From Isoetes taiwanensis (taxonomy: Eukaryota; Streptophyta; Lycopodiopsida; Isoetales; Isoetaceae): a stretch of DNA of 64,000 bases. The position numbers and the translations under genes were made by a program. Shown piece by piece: positions 33,185 through 43,760 of the stretch (positions within the stretch are counted from its first letter, which is position 1; each line of letters starts with the position of its first letter). Location of the stretch: NCBI GenBank assembly GCA_021234155.1, contig JAJEKV010000026.1:188001-252000 (forward strand). Reading direction: 5' to 3'. The notes below the pieces were generated by a model that was given only the letters and a program-made list of their open reading frames with translations, made no database searches and was not told the DNA's origin.

Positions 33185-34154
33185 GTGGAAGGTGCAATCA
33201 GTGTCAATGATTTTTCACGTCTCTGGCCTGGCCTCATCATAGAAGAACGAGACATTCTGTGTGCCTTGGTTAATTTCCAGTTGCTACCTTTTGAAGATCT
33301 GCAGCTCTTTATTTTTTTTGCACTGTTCAATCTATGGCTTATGTCCACCATGATTTTTATCTTGCTTACTCTCAGGGCAAATTTTCTGAAGGTCATCTGG
33401 AAGCATTCACGGGCAATGACTCTGTTGTTTTATTACTTCAGAAGGACAACAGGTACCTCTCTAATCCGGCTTCTACTTTGGCACTTCAGAAAGAGTATAT
33501 ACCAAATATTCTTTCACACCTCACACTCTGGGCGAGGCTCTTCAATGTGCTTAAACACATCTATATAAAGATTATAGCATTTGATACACATTTATTCTTA
33601 CAACATGGCGGTACCCTGAACACCCTCCACACATATCTGGAGAATCAAGTCATTCTAATTGACTAGGAACCATCCCCTCTAGAGACCTTCATCCAACCTC
33701 AGGACTGGGAGACACTTTGCAAACAGTTAGATCTGGCTCTGATTGCAGAATTCCGCCCAAGTCTCAAAATGAGCGTATGCATCTACCCCCACATATCAGT
33801 CCTTATGCATCCCTGGGTGCTCCTCCACAGCATGAATATATGACCACGAACTGGCGTTCTTCCTTTTGGACACACACTTTAGCCGCCCACACTGAATGGA
33901 CTCCCATGCATATCACTGTTGATCTTCGCTGGGATCCACGCTTTGTCCATAGGCATGCATGGAAGAATACTGATACCTTGAATACCACCCACAATTGGAT
34001 ACACATTCCAAATGACAAGTTGTGGAAAATGCTTGCCAATGCAGTAGGTGGCTTATCCCAATTTTTGACAAAGACAAAAAATAGTTCCCTGGCACCACGC
34101 AACATATTAAGTGTCTGCCGCATTGACTCAAGCCATCATATCCTCAATTCTTAG
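33185..34154 (+). pseudogene. unidentified downstream frames of the Gypsy element
   Basis: Two overlapping frames (33,185-33,568 and 33,334-33,666) and a 145-codon frame (33,717-34,154) with Trp/Pro-containing sequence such as WTPMHITVDLRWDPRF and WIHIPNDKLWKML. No domain recognised. Composition and orientation agree with the preceding coiled-coil frame, so all may belong to one decayed 3' ORF. Confidence 0.3.
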
Positions 34155-34224
34155 CACAGACATTAATATGCCTGGTTGGACTGGATCAAAAAGCAAAGAA
34201 AGGAAAGAATTTAATAAAGCTTAC

Positions 34225-34362
34225 CTTGTAACGTGTTGCCCTCCTTCGTACGCAGCGTGGGATGTAGTACAGAATGCATGAGCCGATAAATTGTGGGAGA
34301 AAAATAACCCCTAGGAGCCGGACATTTCCTTCTCCATAAACCAAGTCTATGTTTCAGTGTAC
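34225..34362 (-). pseudogene. receptor-like kinase transmembrane exon remnant
   Basis: A 138-bp minus-strand exon bounded by acceptor TGTTCTTCAG and donor CAAG/GTAAGC. One frame gives YGEGNVRLLGVIFLPQFIG then SCILYYIPRCVRRRATRYK: a hydrophobic span of about 20 residues followed by a basic stop-transfer stretch, as in a single-pass plant receptor kinase. A TGA lies at the third codon in this frame, so either the exon start is misplaced or the gene is dead. The kinase exons expected on the left are replaced by the Gypsy element. Confidence 0.55.
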
Positions 34363-34428
34363 CTGAAGAACAAAAGTTCAACCTGTCAATTCTTAATCCC
34401 TCTAAGAAAACATTCTTAATTCCAAATC

Positions 34429-34505
34429 TCTAGATTCTTCAAAGAGGCCAATCTTGAAGGAATAGCACCCGATAAAGAATTGTTTGCAAGCTCCACATTA
34501 TCAAG
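34429..34505 (-). pseudogene. leucine-rich-repeat exon remnant
   Basis: The minus-strand translation reads LDNVELANNSLSGAIPSRL then ASLKNLE, one clean plant LRR unit (LxxLxLANNxLSGxIPxxLxxL). It lies about 70 bp upstream of the transmembrane exon in the same orientation, which is the order of LRR receptor kinases. The sequence after the LRR contains stops, so the coding continuity is broken or an intron begins there. Confidence 0.65.
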
Positions 34506-36644
34506 CTCCATAGTATATTAGCATCAAATTCGCATAACTAAAGCAAGGCTCGATTCTAAAAAAAGCTCAGCCTAAAAAGCATGTTCTAAAAAAAAAGGGG
34601 ATGTTAGGACTAAAGGTAAAAATCAATTGTCTAACAATAAAAAGTTAGAGCAAAATGATATAGTTTACATACAAAGGATCCCATCTGGATCAGAATATAT
34701 CTATAACTAAAGTACACATCAGTCTCTTTCAACCTCTTCTTCTGTCTAACCAGTACTACAGTATTAACTTCTTCCCAATTAAACAAAATACTATAGGAGC
34801 CAAATGCCCATTTTCCACAAGCTACAAATAAATCTTGAATGCTCCAAGAAAACCTCTTGCAGAAATAGAAATGAAGAGAAAAGAGATGTGGAGTAACCTG
34901 AACAATCTCTCGCACTGCTCAGAGAAGCGAATATGCTTCAAACTATGATCAAATTCAACAGCTTTACAACCAAATGTAAGATTAAAGTAAAATGCTGCAT
35001 TGTCGGGATGCGCCAGTCAACCAACCTATATAGGCTAGACACACAACCCAGCCACTAGAACTCTCCCTAAATTCTGGCTCATGATATCTGGTCTTGATAT
35101 GGAAGCGTCTTCCTGGACACAATCAAATCCCTAGCTCGGCGATCTCAAATTATCTAACATCCTGTTTTAAAACTGTGAATTTAAGATCAAGGATTTACTC
35201 TGCTCCTTTCATGTAAACATCCCTAGATCTTTCTGCTAGCAAGAAAGAGTAAGAGGAGGGAAAAAACCAAATGGATAGAAGATCCAACTAAAAAGATTGC
35301 CAAACGGACCCAAAACTGCTCTCTTTATGAATTTTGCTTCAATTCTGCTCTACCTTATAGACTCTACGCCCTTTCGGTGTGATTTGCATAACAAATCATC
35401 TTTCTTAAAAAGATTGAGAGCAAAATGCCATGTTAGTGGCTTACCAGGCTGAATCCACAAGACCGCCTCATTAGAGGAAATTTGAGATCTCATTTCATCC
35501 CCATAAGAATCCTCCAATAGAATGGCTACCCTCTATTAACTGCAATTAATGCAGCACCAACAACTTCATTGTTGTCGTTTTTCCCCCATAACTTTTGATC
35601 CACTTGTCAAAATGTTGCGGCGTTTGTTGCATTAGATGCGGAATGAAAAGATCTTTCCAATGATATATGGTTATGATGTATTTCAATATGGTCATATGCG
35701 TTAACCTTAAAAAAAATATAATTTTTTGCTTATTTCTTATATATTTATATCGTAAAAGATATATGAATGGGTTATCACTAGATAGATCTTGTGAAGACGA
35801 ACCCATTGCTACAAAAGTTTTTGAATCGGAGTTCCGGATCAAAAGTTATAATGAAAAAATGATACTACAAAAGTTAGTTGCAGATGCATTAATTACAGGC
35901 TGCCACATAATACTGGAATGCCACATAATACTGGAATGAGATATACTGGAGCTCTTCTCTTATTGGACAGTTTAAAAAGCTGACATGGCATTTTAAGCAT
36001 CCCTTAATGGGACAAAATGTGATCTCATTTTGCCTCTAATGTGAAGCTGCTTCAGAATCAAATCTGCAATTTCTTTGAAGTTAAGAAAATCTTCTGGTGC
36101 ATCAGCAAACCCCACTAGCACAAAATCATAGTCTCTAGTCTGCAAGTGGATCTGCAGCAGTACTGAAAAAAGAGGAAAGGAGGGCGGTCTCCTTCCCCTA
36201 TTGCCGCCCTAGCCGCAGGTGGAGCATGAACGCCAAGAAGCCGTTTTCCAAAATCCCCCCTCCCCACAGGCCGGATAGGTTTTGGGCAGCAATGGTGTTG
36301 GACTTTGAAGGTATCAATTATTAGGTTATCAAAACATTTAAAATTCAGGTCTGGGTGATTATGGGCTCATTGAAAAGCACGTTGCATGCACTTTTTGTTG
36401 ATGTATGTTTATACAGTGGTTAAGCTGTTTTAGTAGAGAAAAATCGTCAGACCATTCTGGCCGGTAAGGTTTAGCTGCATTCTTCTTTTCGCCATAACTC
36501 CTGCATTTGGAGATTTAGCATGTTTGGGCTTGTCAAAAAGCTCGTGAATCAGTTCAATGGTGCATTCTCATTCTCATTCTTATGGAACTATTGAGGTTTG
36601 AAATCTCAAGCCCTTTCAGTGGAGATGGCAACAACAACTGATAG
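34506..36644. other. intergenic with repeat scraps
   Basis: No further LRR or kinase exon found. It contains an 18-bp tandem duplication (35,901-35,936). Two stretches, 35,570-35,870 and 36,480-36,560, use phrases such as CCATAACT and GGATCAAAAGTTAT also seen near the start of the window, suggesting shared LTR-type repeats. Confidence 0.4.
35901..35936. repeat. 18-bp tandem duplication
   Basis: TGCCACATAATACTGGAA occurs twice back to back with no mismatches. Confidence 0.95.
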
Positions 36645-36914
36645 TCCTTTCAAGCGCTCCTCTATAATTATAATGGAATACAGAGCAGTGGCGGAAGGGA
36701 ATATACGCTAGATTCTCTAAATATTAGTATCCAAGATGCACATAAACTGGCCCGCGAGGGTGCTCCTTCTACGCCTGAGGGTTTAGTATCATTAGCAGTA
36801 GTTGCATCTGAGGGGCAGGAGAGGCAGACTTCTATGCATCTCAATCCTCTAGCATTGCCTCATGCTCCTATTTCTTCTAGTGGCATGTATGTAGGTAGTT
36901 CAACTAGGGCATGA
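36645..36914 (+). pseudogene. unidentified 89-codon frame without start
   Basis: Open from a TAG at 36,642 to TGA at 36,912. It contains LDSLNISIQDAHKLAREGAP and ASEGQERQTSMHLNPLALP. A second frame just upstream begins MATTTDSPFKRSS (ATG near 36,625) and runs into a stop, so one frameshift could link them. Composition suggests a real but broken N-terminal coding region, possibly gag. Not identified. Confidence 0.3.
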
Positions 36915-36991
36915 GTTCCATCTCTCTTCTCCTTTCACCTTGCTGTTCTAGTTTGTGCCTCAATGCTACTAGAGGTTGTGTTGCAGTGACT

Positions 36992-37020
36992 ATAATTTAA
37001 TTTAATTTAATTAAATTTAT
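36992..37020. repeat. (TTTAA)n tail of LINE copy C
   Basis: Four or so TTTAA units follow the 3' end of the minus-strand LINE (its 3'UTR reads toward lower coordinates). A pentamer tail on this element and tetramer or pentamer tails on the others suggest simple-repeat tailing in place of poly(A). Confidence 0.7.
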
Positions 37021-37095
37021 ATTGATTACGCCATTAAAGACCCTCAGGTTCATATGGCAAAGCATATTACAAAAGATATAAAATCCATAAGGCGC

Positions 37096-37345
37096 TTAAA
37101 CAAAAGCACCAGTAGCCTCAAGGACTTCCATATTAACAAATAACTCTATCATATCAGCACATTCCTTCCAAACATCCTTAAGATAAGAACTAAGGAGATT
37201 TGGAGGTACATCGAAGAGCTCCGACAATGTGGAACCTGAGATATTATATTTTTCTCGTAAACGATTATAGGCAGGACACTCCAGAAATGCATATACCTCT
37301 GACTCAATCTTTGGGTCAAGACAGCTCGGGCAGTATCTTATATGT
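37096..37345 (-). pseudogene. LINE copy C, terminal cysteine segment
   Basis: The minus frame reads RYCPSCLDPKIESEVYAF then LECPAYNRLREKY, giving Cys-x2-Cys, an acidic stretch and Cys-Pro, the standard LINE C-terminal zinc-finger-like motif. The first part of the same domain (IETGRWHGTPRHM) ends at 39,745, on the far side of the inserted LTR. The frame continues to a stop at 37,096. This is the missing C-terminus of the RT protein. Confidence 0.85.
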
Positions 37346-39739
37346 TGTAACGGTCCTGGCCGCTTGATGGGCCAGTATACGTACTCATGTACGTATATAC
37401 ATGTTTGACATGCATGCAAGATAGAACATGCATGTAGGATGGAGCTAAAAATAAGTATAAGCTTTATGAATTAAAGAGGCAAATTGAGAAAGGAATTATT
37501 AGAAGCTTTTTGGAGACGTGAAGTAAAGGATTGCACTGGGAGGATTGTCGAAGCAAGCAGGGACGCTGGAGCTTGAAGACTGCATCAAATCTTCTCTAAG
37601 AGGTGGGGTTTGTACTTTGGATTCATCCGTGGTTGCATATGCTGTTAATTGGTTCATGCTTTTATTTGAAAGGGCCTGGTAAGGCCATACTCGGATCTGC
37701 AACGATGCATCTTTGTGTGATTCATGGCACGTTTAGCTTTGCCAGATGGAGTTATGCATGAATTGATCAGGTTTGGCTATGTATGTTGAGAAAGTACGGT
37801 ATGCAAAAATATCCAGAAGGAGGAAAGATGGAATAGAGGCTAATCTAGATGCTGGCAAGTAGAACTGTAAAGCTAGAAGCACTGTAATCTACATGGTAAT
37901 CATTCTAGAAGGGCCTGGAGTAGGTCGAAATTGATGCAGGAATGATCTAGTTGAGAAATTATGGGCTGTAGCAACGTGTTTTATCTGCAACCAAATCGCC
38001 ACAGCAGACTGGATCTATGCGAATCACTTGAAAACGACCTGGAACAGGTCGGTTTGGCTTGCTAAGGGCCGATTTGGGCATGTGCAGGCCGATTTGACTG
38101 TGGCACACCAGCACAAGAAGAATCGATGTCAGGAACAAAGGCTGGACCGGAAAAAGTCTACGTTGCCCTTTTTGTTTGATTTCTTTGCTTTTTGTTGATT
38201 CTATTTTGTTGTTTGTTTGGTTCATAATGTGTTGCTAAATTTATAATAAAATATAAATAACCCAGAAGAAAGCATGGAAGTCTTAATGGATTTAGCACAG
38301 GCCCTCGGCTGAGAAAGTCTAGGTGAACTGCAAGAGGTTTGGGAAACACTGGGCCAGAAGTATGTAGGAATCCGGATTGCTCGGAAGAGAAGAACATGTA
38401 ATAATGAATGAGGGGTAACTAAAAAGTGATAACTTGAGAGTTCTTGGAAATTGATAAATCTTGGCCCGGGGAGATGGGGCTTGCCTGGGAGCTGCTTGAC
38501 GGAAGTTCCAGGCAGTTGCGGTCAGGGGACCCCATGGATTTTTAAGCAGGAAAAGTGTAAGTCGGAGGCGCCAGTCTCGATGCGCAATTAATTGCTTAGC
38601 TATGGAAGTGGAATTTTAATATTAATACTTGAAACCATACCTTAGAGAGCTTAAATAAATAATGTTATGGAGTGAATCCTGCATCGAACTTACAGGGGTG
38701 GTTTGAGCACGCTACATCAACGTTTGAGTTGTGGTTTTCATCATCGATCTAGCTACTTCGGCATGGTTAGGTTGTATGGTCAACCTCGGCAAGGCTAAGA
38801 GTATTCTAGGCACATTTATAGTAAATTCTCTAATGAACGCACATGTTATGGTCTTTGCATTGTTCCACTGTCGTTCTTGATATTATGTTATGTACTTGGA
38901 ACCTCCGGGGTCGGGCTTCTAGGTTCGGTGGCCTAGGTTGCTCCGGCATGCTCATGTTCATCTGTGATTCTCTGTGGTTCTTGTGCTCTGTGACACCGGG
39001 CGTTAGTTCTCCTGGCCGGGATTGCTACGTCAGTCAACTCTTGTGAAAACCCATGGTAAGAGGTCCTCCAGTGCCAGACGTGGGCTGAGAGGGTATACGC
39101 ATACGAGGTTCACCCCACCACCTCGCTACAGGGCTTGGAATGTAAGCTGGCTGAGCGTTATCCTGCTAACGGGGCCTGTATGTAGGCTGGCTGAGCTACC
39201 CATTGTCCCGGAGTTTGTTATGATGGTTTGGTACTTTGGTTATGTTCTTTGCTATTGATGTTATGTTGTTTTCTTTGTTGCCATTGTCTAGCATTGCACC
39301 ATAGGTTCTTGCGTCTTTGAGTTGTTTATGTTTGTTATCCAAGACTTTCAAGATGTTTTATGCATGCAGAGGCAGCTATGGGATCCCCACTTAGTCACAA
39401 GGACTGACCCCTTTGAGTGCATGCAGTGATTGAGCAAGGTGGTGCTCGGGCCAGTAGCAGCAATACTGCTCAGGATCGTGGCTGAGTTGGAGTTTTCTAG
39501 AAGATGAATCTTAGCTTTGGTTTTGAATAAATGCATTATGGATGTATTTCTCTTGAAACTATATTACAATTGTTGGATATTAGATATATATAAGAAGGGA
39601 ATCATTCTCCATTATTTTTGGAAGATTAAATTCTTCACCATCATTAATTGGTTAGAGTTTTCATATCAACCTTGATCTAACCTCAAGTATTGACAAGATC
39701 CCGAGTTGCCAGGAGGGTCAACTCGGCAGGCTCGTCACA
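37346..39739. mobile_element. solo-LTR-like insertion, 2394 bp, in LINE copy C
   Basis: Starts TGTAACGGTCC and ends GCTCGTCACA, so it has TG...CA ends with a short imperfect terminal inverted repeat (TGTAACG and CGTCACA). It is flanked by a perfect 5-bp duplication TATGT (37,341-37,345 and 39,740-39,744). It interrupts a continuous LINE coding region. No pol motif or internal LTR pair was seen, so a solo LTR of a long-LTR Gypsy element is most likely. TGTAACG at the start is common in plant chromovirus LTRs. The orientation is not certain. Confidence 0.8.
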
Positions 39740-39744
39740 TATGT

Positions 39745-41634
39745 CGAGGAGTTCCATGCCACCTGCCTGTCTCAATGTGCAAATGATGCGAGGGAGTTCG
39801 TAGCTGAGAAATCAGAATTCTATTTTTCCTGCTAATATTAGATAACAGGTAAGATTGTTCTCTATATGCAGCCATATTATTAACATCATCTTTGTAGAAA
39901 TTTTTCTTCACAACACTGTCATTAGAGTCCCACAATTTGCTCAACACTTTTGGAATTATTTGTGCGCATACCTCTTTCAGTTTGCTCGAGTCCGGCCAGG
40001 CATACTCATTTACACCCCATCTTTCTGCCCATTGGACTACTTGAGAGAACCATCCTCGTTCCTTGGATTGCTGCATAGCCTGGGAAGGGAGACGCTTTGA
40101 GGGAAACAATTTTACCCGATTTACATGTGTAATAGTATGGCATAAAGCCTCTGCTTCAAGGGGAATCAACCCAGTTTCTGCAAGCATAATGCAATATGGA
40201 GTTTGTATTTTAGTTCCAAGCTCTTCTATGAGAAATCTTTCAACCTTGTCCCAGCTTCGTTGATCAAGTCGAGGGGCCCAAGGTGGACAACCATATAAAA
40301 TGACCGTCTTGACTTGGGTGTCATAAAGTAATCTCCTGAGTTTCCAATGCCATAGATTATTCACACGACAAGTATGGAGCATAGCATAAAGGGTTCTAAG
40401 CCCATAAGATGCTCGCTTTTCTGCTGCCAATTTCCATGAATAATTACTCGCCACCTCTATACCAAGGTATTTGTAACTATGCACTGTTTCTAGCTCACAT
40501 TCCCCAATAGTGAATCGAAAAGTTTTTTTTGTGCCAACTATCATGACTTAAGATTTTGCAACATTGACAGCCATACCTTTCTGATCGCAAAATCCTTGAA
40601 GAGTATCCAAATGATATTGGAGACCAGCCGCAGTGCTAGAAATCAAGACTATATCATCCGCAAAAAGTAAAACTTGTATGAGATATCTACCAATCCTAAC
40701 TCCAACTCCTGTACGCGCAAGACACCCCTCAAGTTCATCTATATACAGTCTAAAAAGAGCGGAGGAACATGGGCAACCCTGTTTCACCCCAATTGTGCTC
40801 TGGACCTGTTTAACACTATCAAACGGAAATGAAAGTTCAATGAGTACCTGCTTATATAGATGTGCAACTGCTTGTTGGAGTTCTGGAGGAATTTGTAGTA
40901 GCTCTAGCCTTGATCAACTCTATCAAAAGCTTTTGTGAGATCAATGAAGGCCAAAAATTGGTTATGTCTAGTACCCTTTGCACTTTCATTAATCACCCTT
41001 AAGGTGACTAAATGATCTATAGTGGAATGGTCATGGCGAAAGCCCGCTTGTCCATGTGCACGCTCATTCTTCTCATCAGCCCAGTCAGAGAGTTTTCTAT
41101 CAAGCATAGTCGCAAAGAGTTTTGCGAATACATTGTTGATCAAAATAGTTCGATAGTTTCTTACTTGATTTTTGTCACCTTGCTTGAATACCATTCCTTT
41201 GGAAGGTCACAATGGAAAGCTAAATTACAAATATCAACCAATTTGGCATTTAAGAGATCTTCTCCCCATTTAAGTAGTTCAGCGCAGAATCCATTTAGAT
41301 CTAGGGATTTCCCATTCTGCATCCTTTTTAGAGCATAAGTAATATCACTTTTATCAAAAAGTGTAGTATATGCAGTATCAATATGCATTTCATTGGGATT
41401 AGCAACTATATATAACTCTCTAATCCATTCAAGCAAACTTTCTTGTGTAATCTCTCCCATTTCATTTGGATGTTGCAGTTTTGTCCAAAAGCACCTTGGA
41501 TCCACTGCAATATCATCTAGAATTTTTTGCAGGTATTCCCTTTCCCATTTTCGCTTTTTATGTTTAACAAGATTCTTATAATCTCTCCTGGCAGCACATT
41601 TGTCTATAGCAGCTTGGAATGCGCGTTTGGCCAT
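39745..41634 (-). pseudogene. LINE copy C, reverse transcriptase and C-terminal domain
   Basis: Four minus-strand frame segments carry the RT in order: KRMQNGKSLDLNGFCAELL (41,161-41,634), NYRTILINNVFAKLFATML and GQAGFRHDHSTIDHL (40,904-41,194), KQGCPCSSALFRLYIDELEG and LLFADDIVLIS (40,548-40,787; catalytic Asp pair intact), then SYKYLGIEV and IETGRW (39,735-40,544). A TAA after VNVAKS at about 40,546 and frame changes between segments break it. The catalytic Phe-Ala-Asp-Asp box is near 40,650. The final cysteine segment lies beyond the LTR insertion. Confidence 0.9.
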
Positions 41635-41659
41635 AATACATTCATGGTCAAATCACTTT

Positions 41660-42678
41660 TTATTTTGGTGACTTTGGTTTTGTAGGCCCAAAGACGCTCA
41701 TGGCAGCTTGCGATAGGACTGCTTTAAGCAGTACATGCATCTCTTCAACATCATCTATAGGCCAAAGAATTCTGTTCAATTCTGATTTAACTGCTTTCTC
41801 ATATTGCCCATCAAGTTTGTAGTGTACTTTAAACTTGGGGGGAGCTTGCTTTTTTTCCATATGTCTGCAATTGATTCACACATTGTATGTTATGGCAAGA
41901 GGAACATGGTCAGAATCCTCGTGCTGGGGGGAGAACCACAAAACTAGCCACCAACTGCATATCATCTGGACTTCCCAATATCATATCCACAATACTATTC
42001 CCATTGGGCTGAAAACATGTATACTTGTTAGATTTTGGGAACGCAGCAGTACCATTATACACGATTAGATCATGCACTTCATATAAGCCAAGTATGTGCT
42101 CTCCCATTTTATTCAGATGCATATCACAGGAGGTCCTAGGCCATGACAACAAAGTGTCTATTTGCTCCATAAGCCACAGATGGTTTCCTTCCTGATCCAA
42201 CACAGTAGCTTGCTTATTCCTGAGCCTGCCATTCATATCCCCTATTATATAAACTTGCCCGTTGGTTTTGTAGAATATCTGTGGAAAGGTCATTTGCATC
42301 AAGCTCTGGACTGCTATAAATCCGCGCAGGATAGGGCTCTAAAGCAGAAAAGTATACTATTGTGACTTAGATACAATTATTTAAGCAGAGCCACATATAC
42401 TATTTATATTTGCATATTTTGGCCACGCTAACCGCATTGCAAATCTCATTTTTAACAAAGCATGCAAGTCCGCCCCATCTTCTGTGGCTTCCTTGTAAAT
42501 CATTCCAAGTTGTCCCAAGCAGTGTAAAACCAGGGATGGGAATCAACCTGTTTGCTTCATATTCCGATGTCTCACTAAACACAAGAATATCAAACTGCTC
42601 AAACATTTCCATATTATTAAGAATCTTTGATTCATTGAAACCGTGCATATTCCAAGCCATTAGACTGAGGGTCTTCAC
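41660..42678 (-). pseudogene. LINE copy C, APE-type endonuclease
   Basis: Minus frames give LSLMAWNMHGFNES (Asn of the active site), DILVFSETSEYE (Glu), GLACFVKNE, YIIGDMNGRL (Gly-Asp-x-Asn motif), YTCFQPNGNSIVDMIL, and SDHVPLAI near 41,900 (Ser-Asp-His motif). All catalytic landmarks of the endonuclease/exonuclease/phosphatase fold are readable, though in two or three frames. It nicks target DNA to prime reverse transcription. Confidence 0.88.
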
Positions 42679-42688
42679 TTCCTATGCA

Positions 42689-43412
42689 TTATTGATTGTT
42701 CACAATAAAAGCATTTTTACCTTCGGCTTTCAACTTGCGGATCTCATCCATCATTTGCCTGCGTTCTTTTTGCTGTTGTACAGTCAAATCATCATTGAGC
42801 CAAATGCGGTGACCTTTCAGGTGTCCCCTATGTTGCATGATACGATTTCTACTTTCTAAATTTTGAAACTTTAGAAGAATGGGACGATGCGTACCTTCTT
42901 GTTTGCGTCCAATTCTTCTGCAAAAGGTGAAATCTGGATCAACCACATGCATTGTATCCTTGAAAAATCCTTCAATTGTTGATTTTGTGTCTTCGTTTTC
43001 TTGCTCAACAATTCCAGTAACAAGGATATCTTGTGCTCTGACAGCTCGATCTTCATGTTCATCAATTCTATCGTGCCCCTGATTAAATAGATTAACAACC
43101 TGGTGTTCGATTTTAGAGGCAATTTGCTTTGCAATTTGTGGTGTTGGACCATACCCCTCTTCCGGTTGTTGGTCTTCTAATTCTGCAAGTGATTCCATGA
43201 TCCTGGTTTGTCCAGATTCCAGAGCTTGTACTGTGTGCTGCAGGTCTCTAATTGTCATGTTGAACTGTTTTATGTCAGATCTGCTATGACAATTCGCAAT
43301 TCGTCTTTTGTGGTATGAAATTCGTCGCAAAGGCCTTTAATCAAAGTAAGAGTATCAATCATTACTCTCCCTCATCAGATCTCAGTTCTGCAGTAAGTTT
43401 CTTTGGAGGCAT
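42689..43412 (-). pseudogene. LINE copy C, ORF1-type protein
   Basis: A 213-codon frame (42,689-43,330) with a helical, likely coiled-coil N-terminus followed by QDILVTGIVEQENEDT, FTFCRRIGRKQEG, RPILLKFQNLESR and IWLNDDLTVQQQKER. This is the RRM-like then C-terminal domain layout of LINE ORF1 RNA-binding proteins. An ATG at 43,412 starts MPPKKLTAELRSDEGE and meets TAA, so one frame change separates it from the main frame. ORF1 proteins bind element RNA as trimers in active LINEs; whether this one would is unknown. Confidence 0.7.
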
Positions 43413-43760
43413 GGCAGCAGATAGTAAGTCTTCGATGCTAGCTGTTCCGGATTGTCAATGCAGTTGTTGATGCAGCCGTACAACAAAGATAATCCTTTTT
43501 TGCCCTTCCTAGAAGTTCGGTCGGCGCCCTAGCACTTGTTTTAGCGCCTTGCAACAACAGCCTTAAACCAAAAGCCTTAAACCCAAAAATTAAAGCCCAA
43601 AACCCAGAAAGCTCTTCTAAGCAGTCGGTACTTCGAAAGACACCTCCAGCACATGTTGGAAGTTTTTCAGAACAAATAGAAGAATGTGACACATGTTGCA
43701 CCCCCAACACATCTTGAGAGCCTCTCACATGAAGGAGGCCATTTAAGGAAAGATAGAATA

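Larger units (their letters stand above)
26161..34154 (+). mobile_element. decayed Ty3/Gypsy retrotransposon
   Basis: A long plus-strand element with many frameshifts and stops. In order: acidic and Pro/Ser-rich leader (26,400-27,000), gag-like core (28,080-28,450) with zinc-knuckle debris (about 28,700), protease (29,390-29,830), RT (30,340-31,000), RNase H (31,225-31,590), integrase zinc-region remnant (31,600-31,810), then a coiled-coil frame (32,449-32,870) and an unidentified C-terminal frame (33,717-34,154). The order RT-RNase H-integrase defines Gypsy. I found no integrase catalytic core and no paired LTRs, so both outer limits are approximate. Confidence 0.75.
36992..43760 (-). mobile_element. 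LINE copy C, split by an LTR insertion
   Basis: The best-preserved LINE here, on minus. From right to left: 5' region and ORF1-type protein (43,412-42,689), endonuclease (42,678-41,660), RT and C-terminal domain (41,634-39,745), then, after a 2.4-kb insertion, the terminal cysteine segment and 3'UTR (37,345-37,020) and a pentamer tail (about 36,992-37,012). The 3' tail is (TTTAA)n, unlike copies A and B. Several in-frame stops and frame changes make it inactive. The 5' end is not defined; 43,760 is a guess. Confidence 0.85.
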
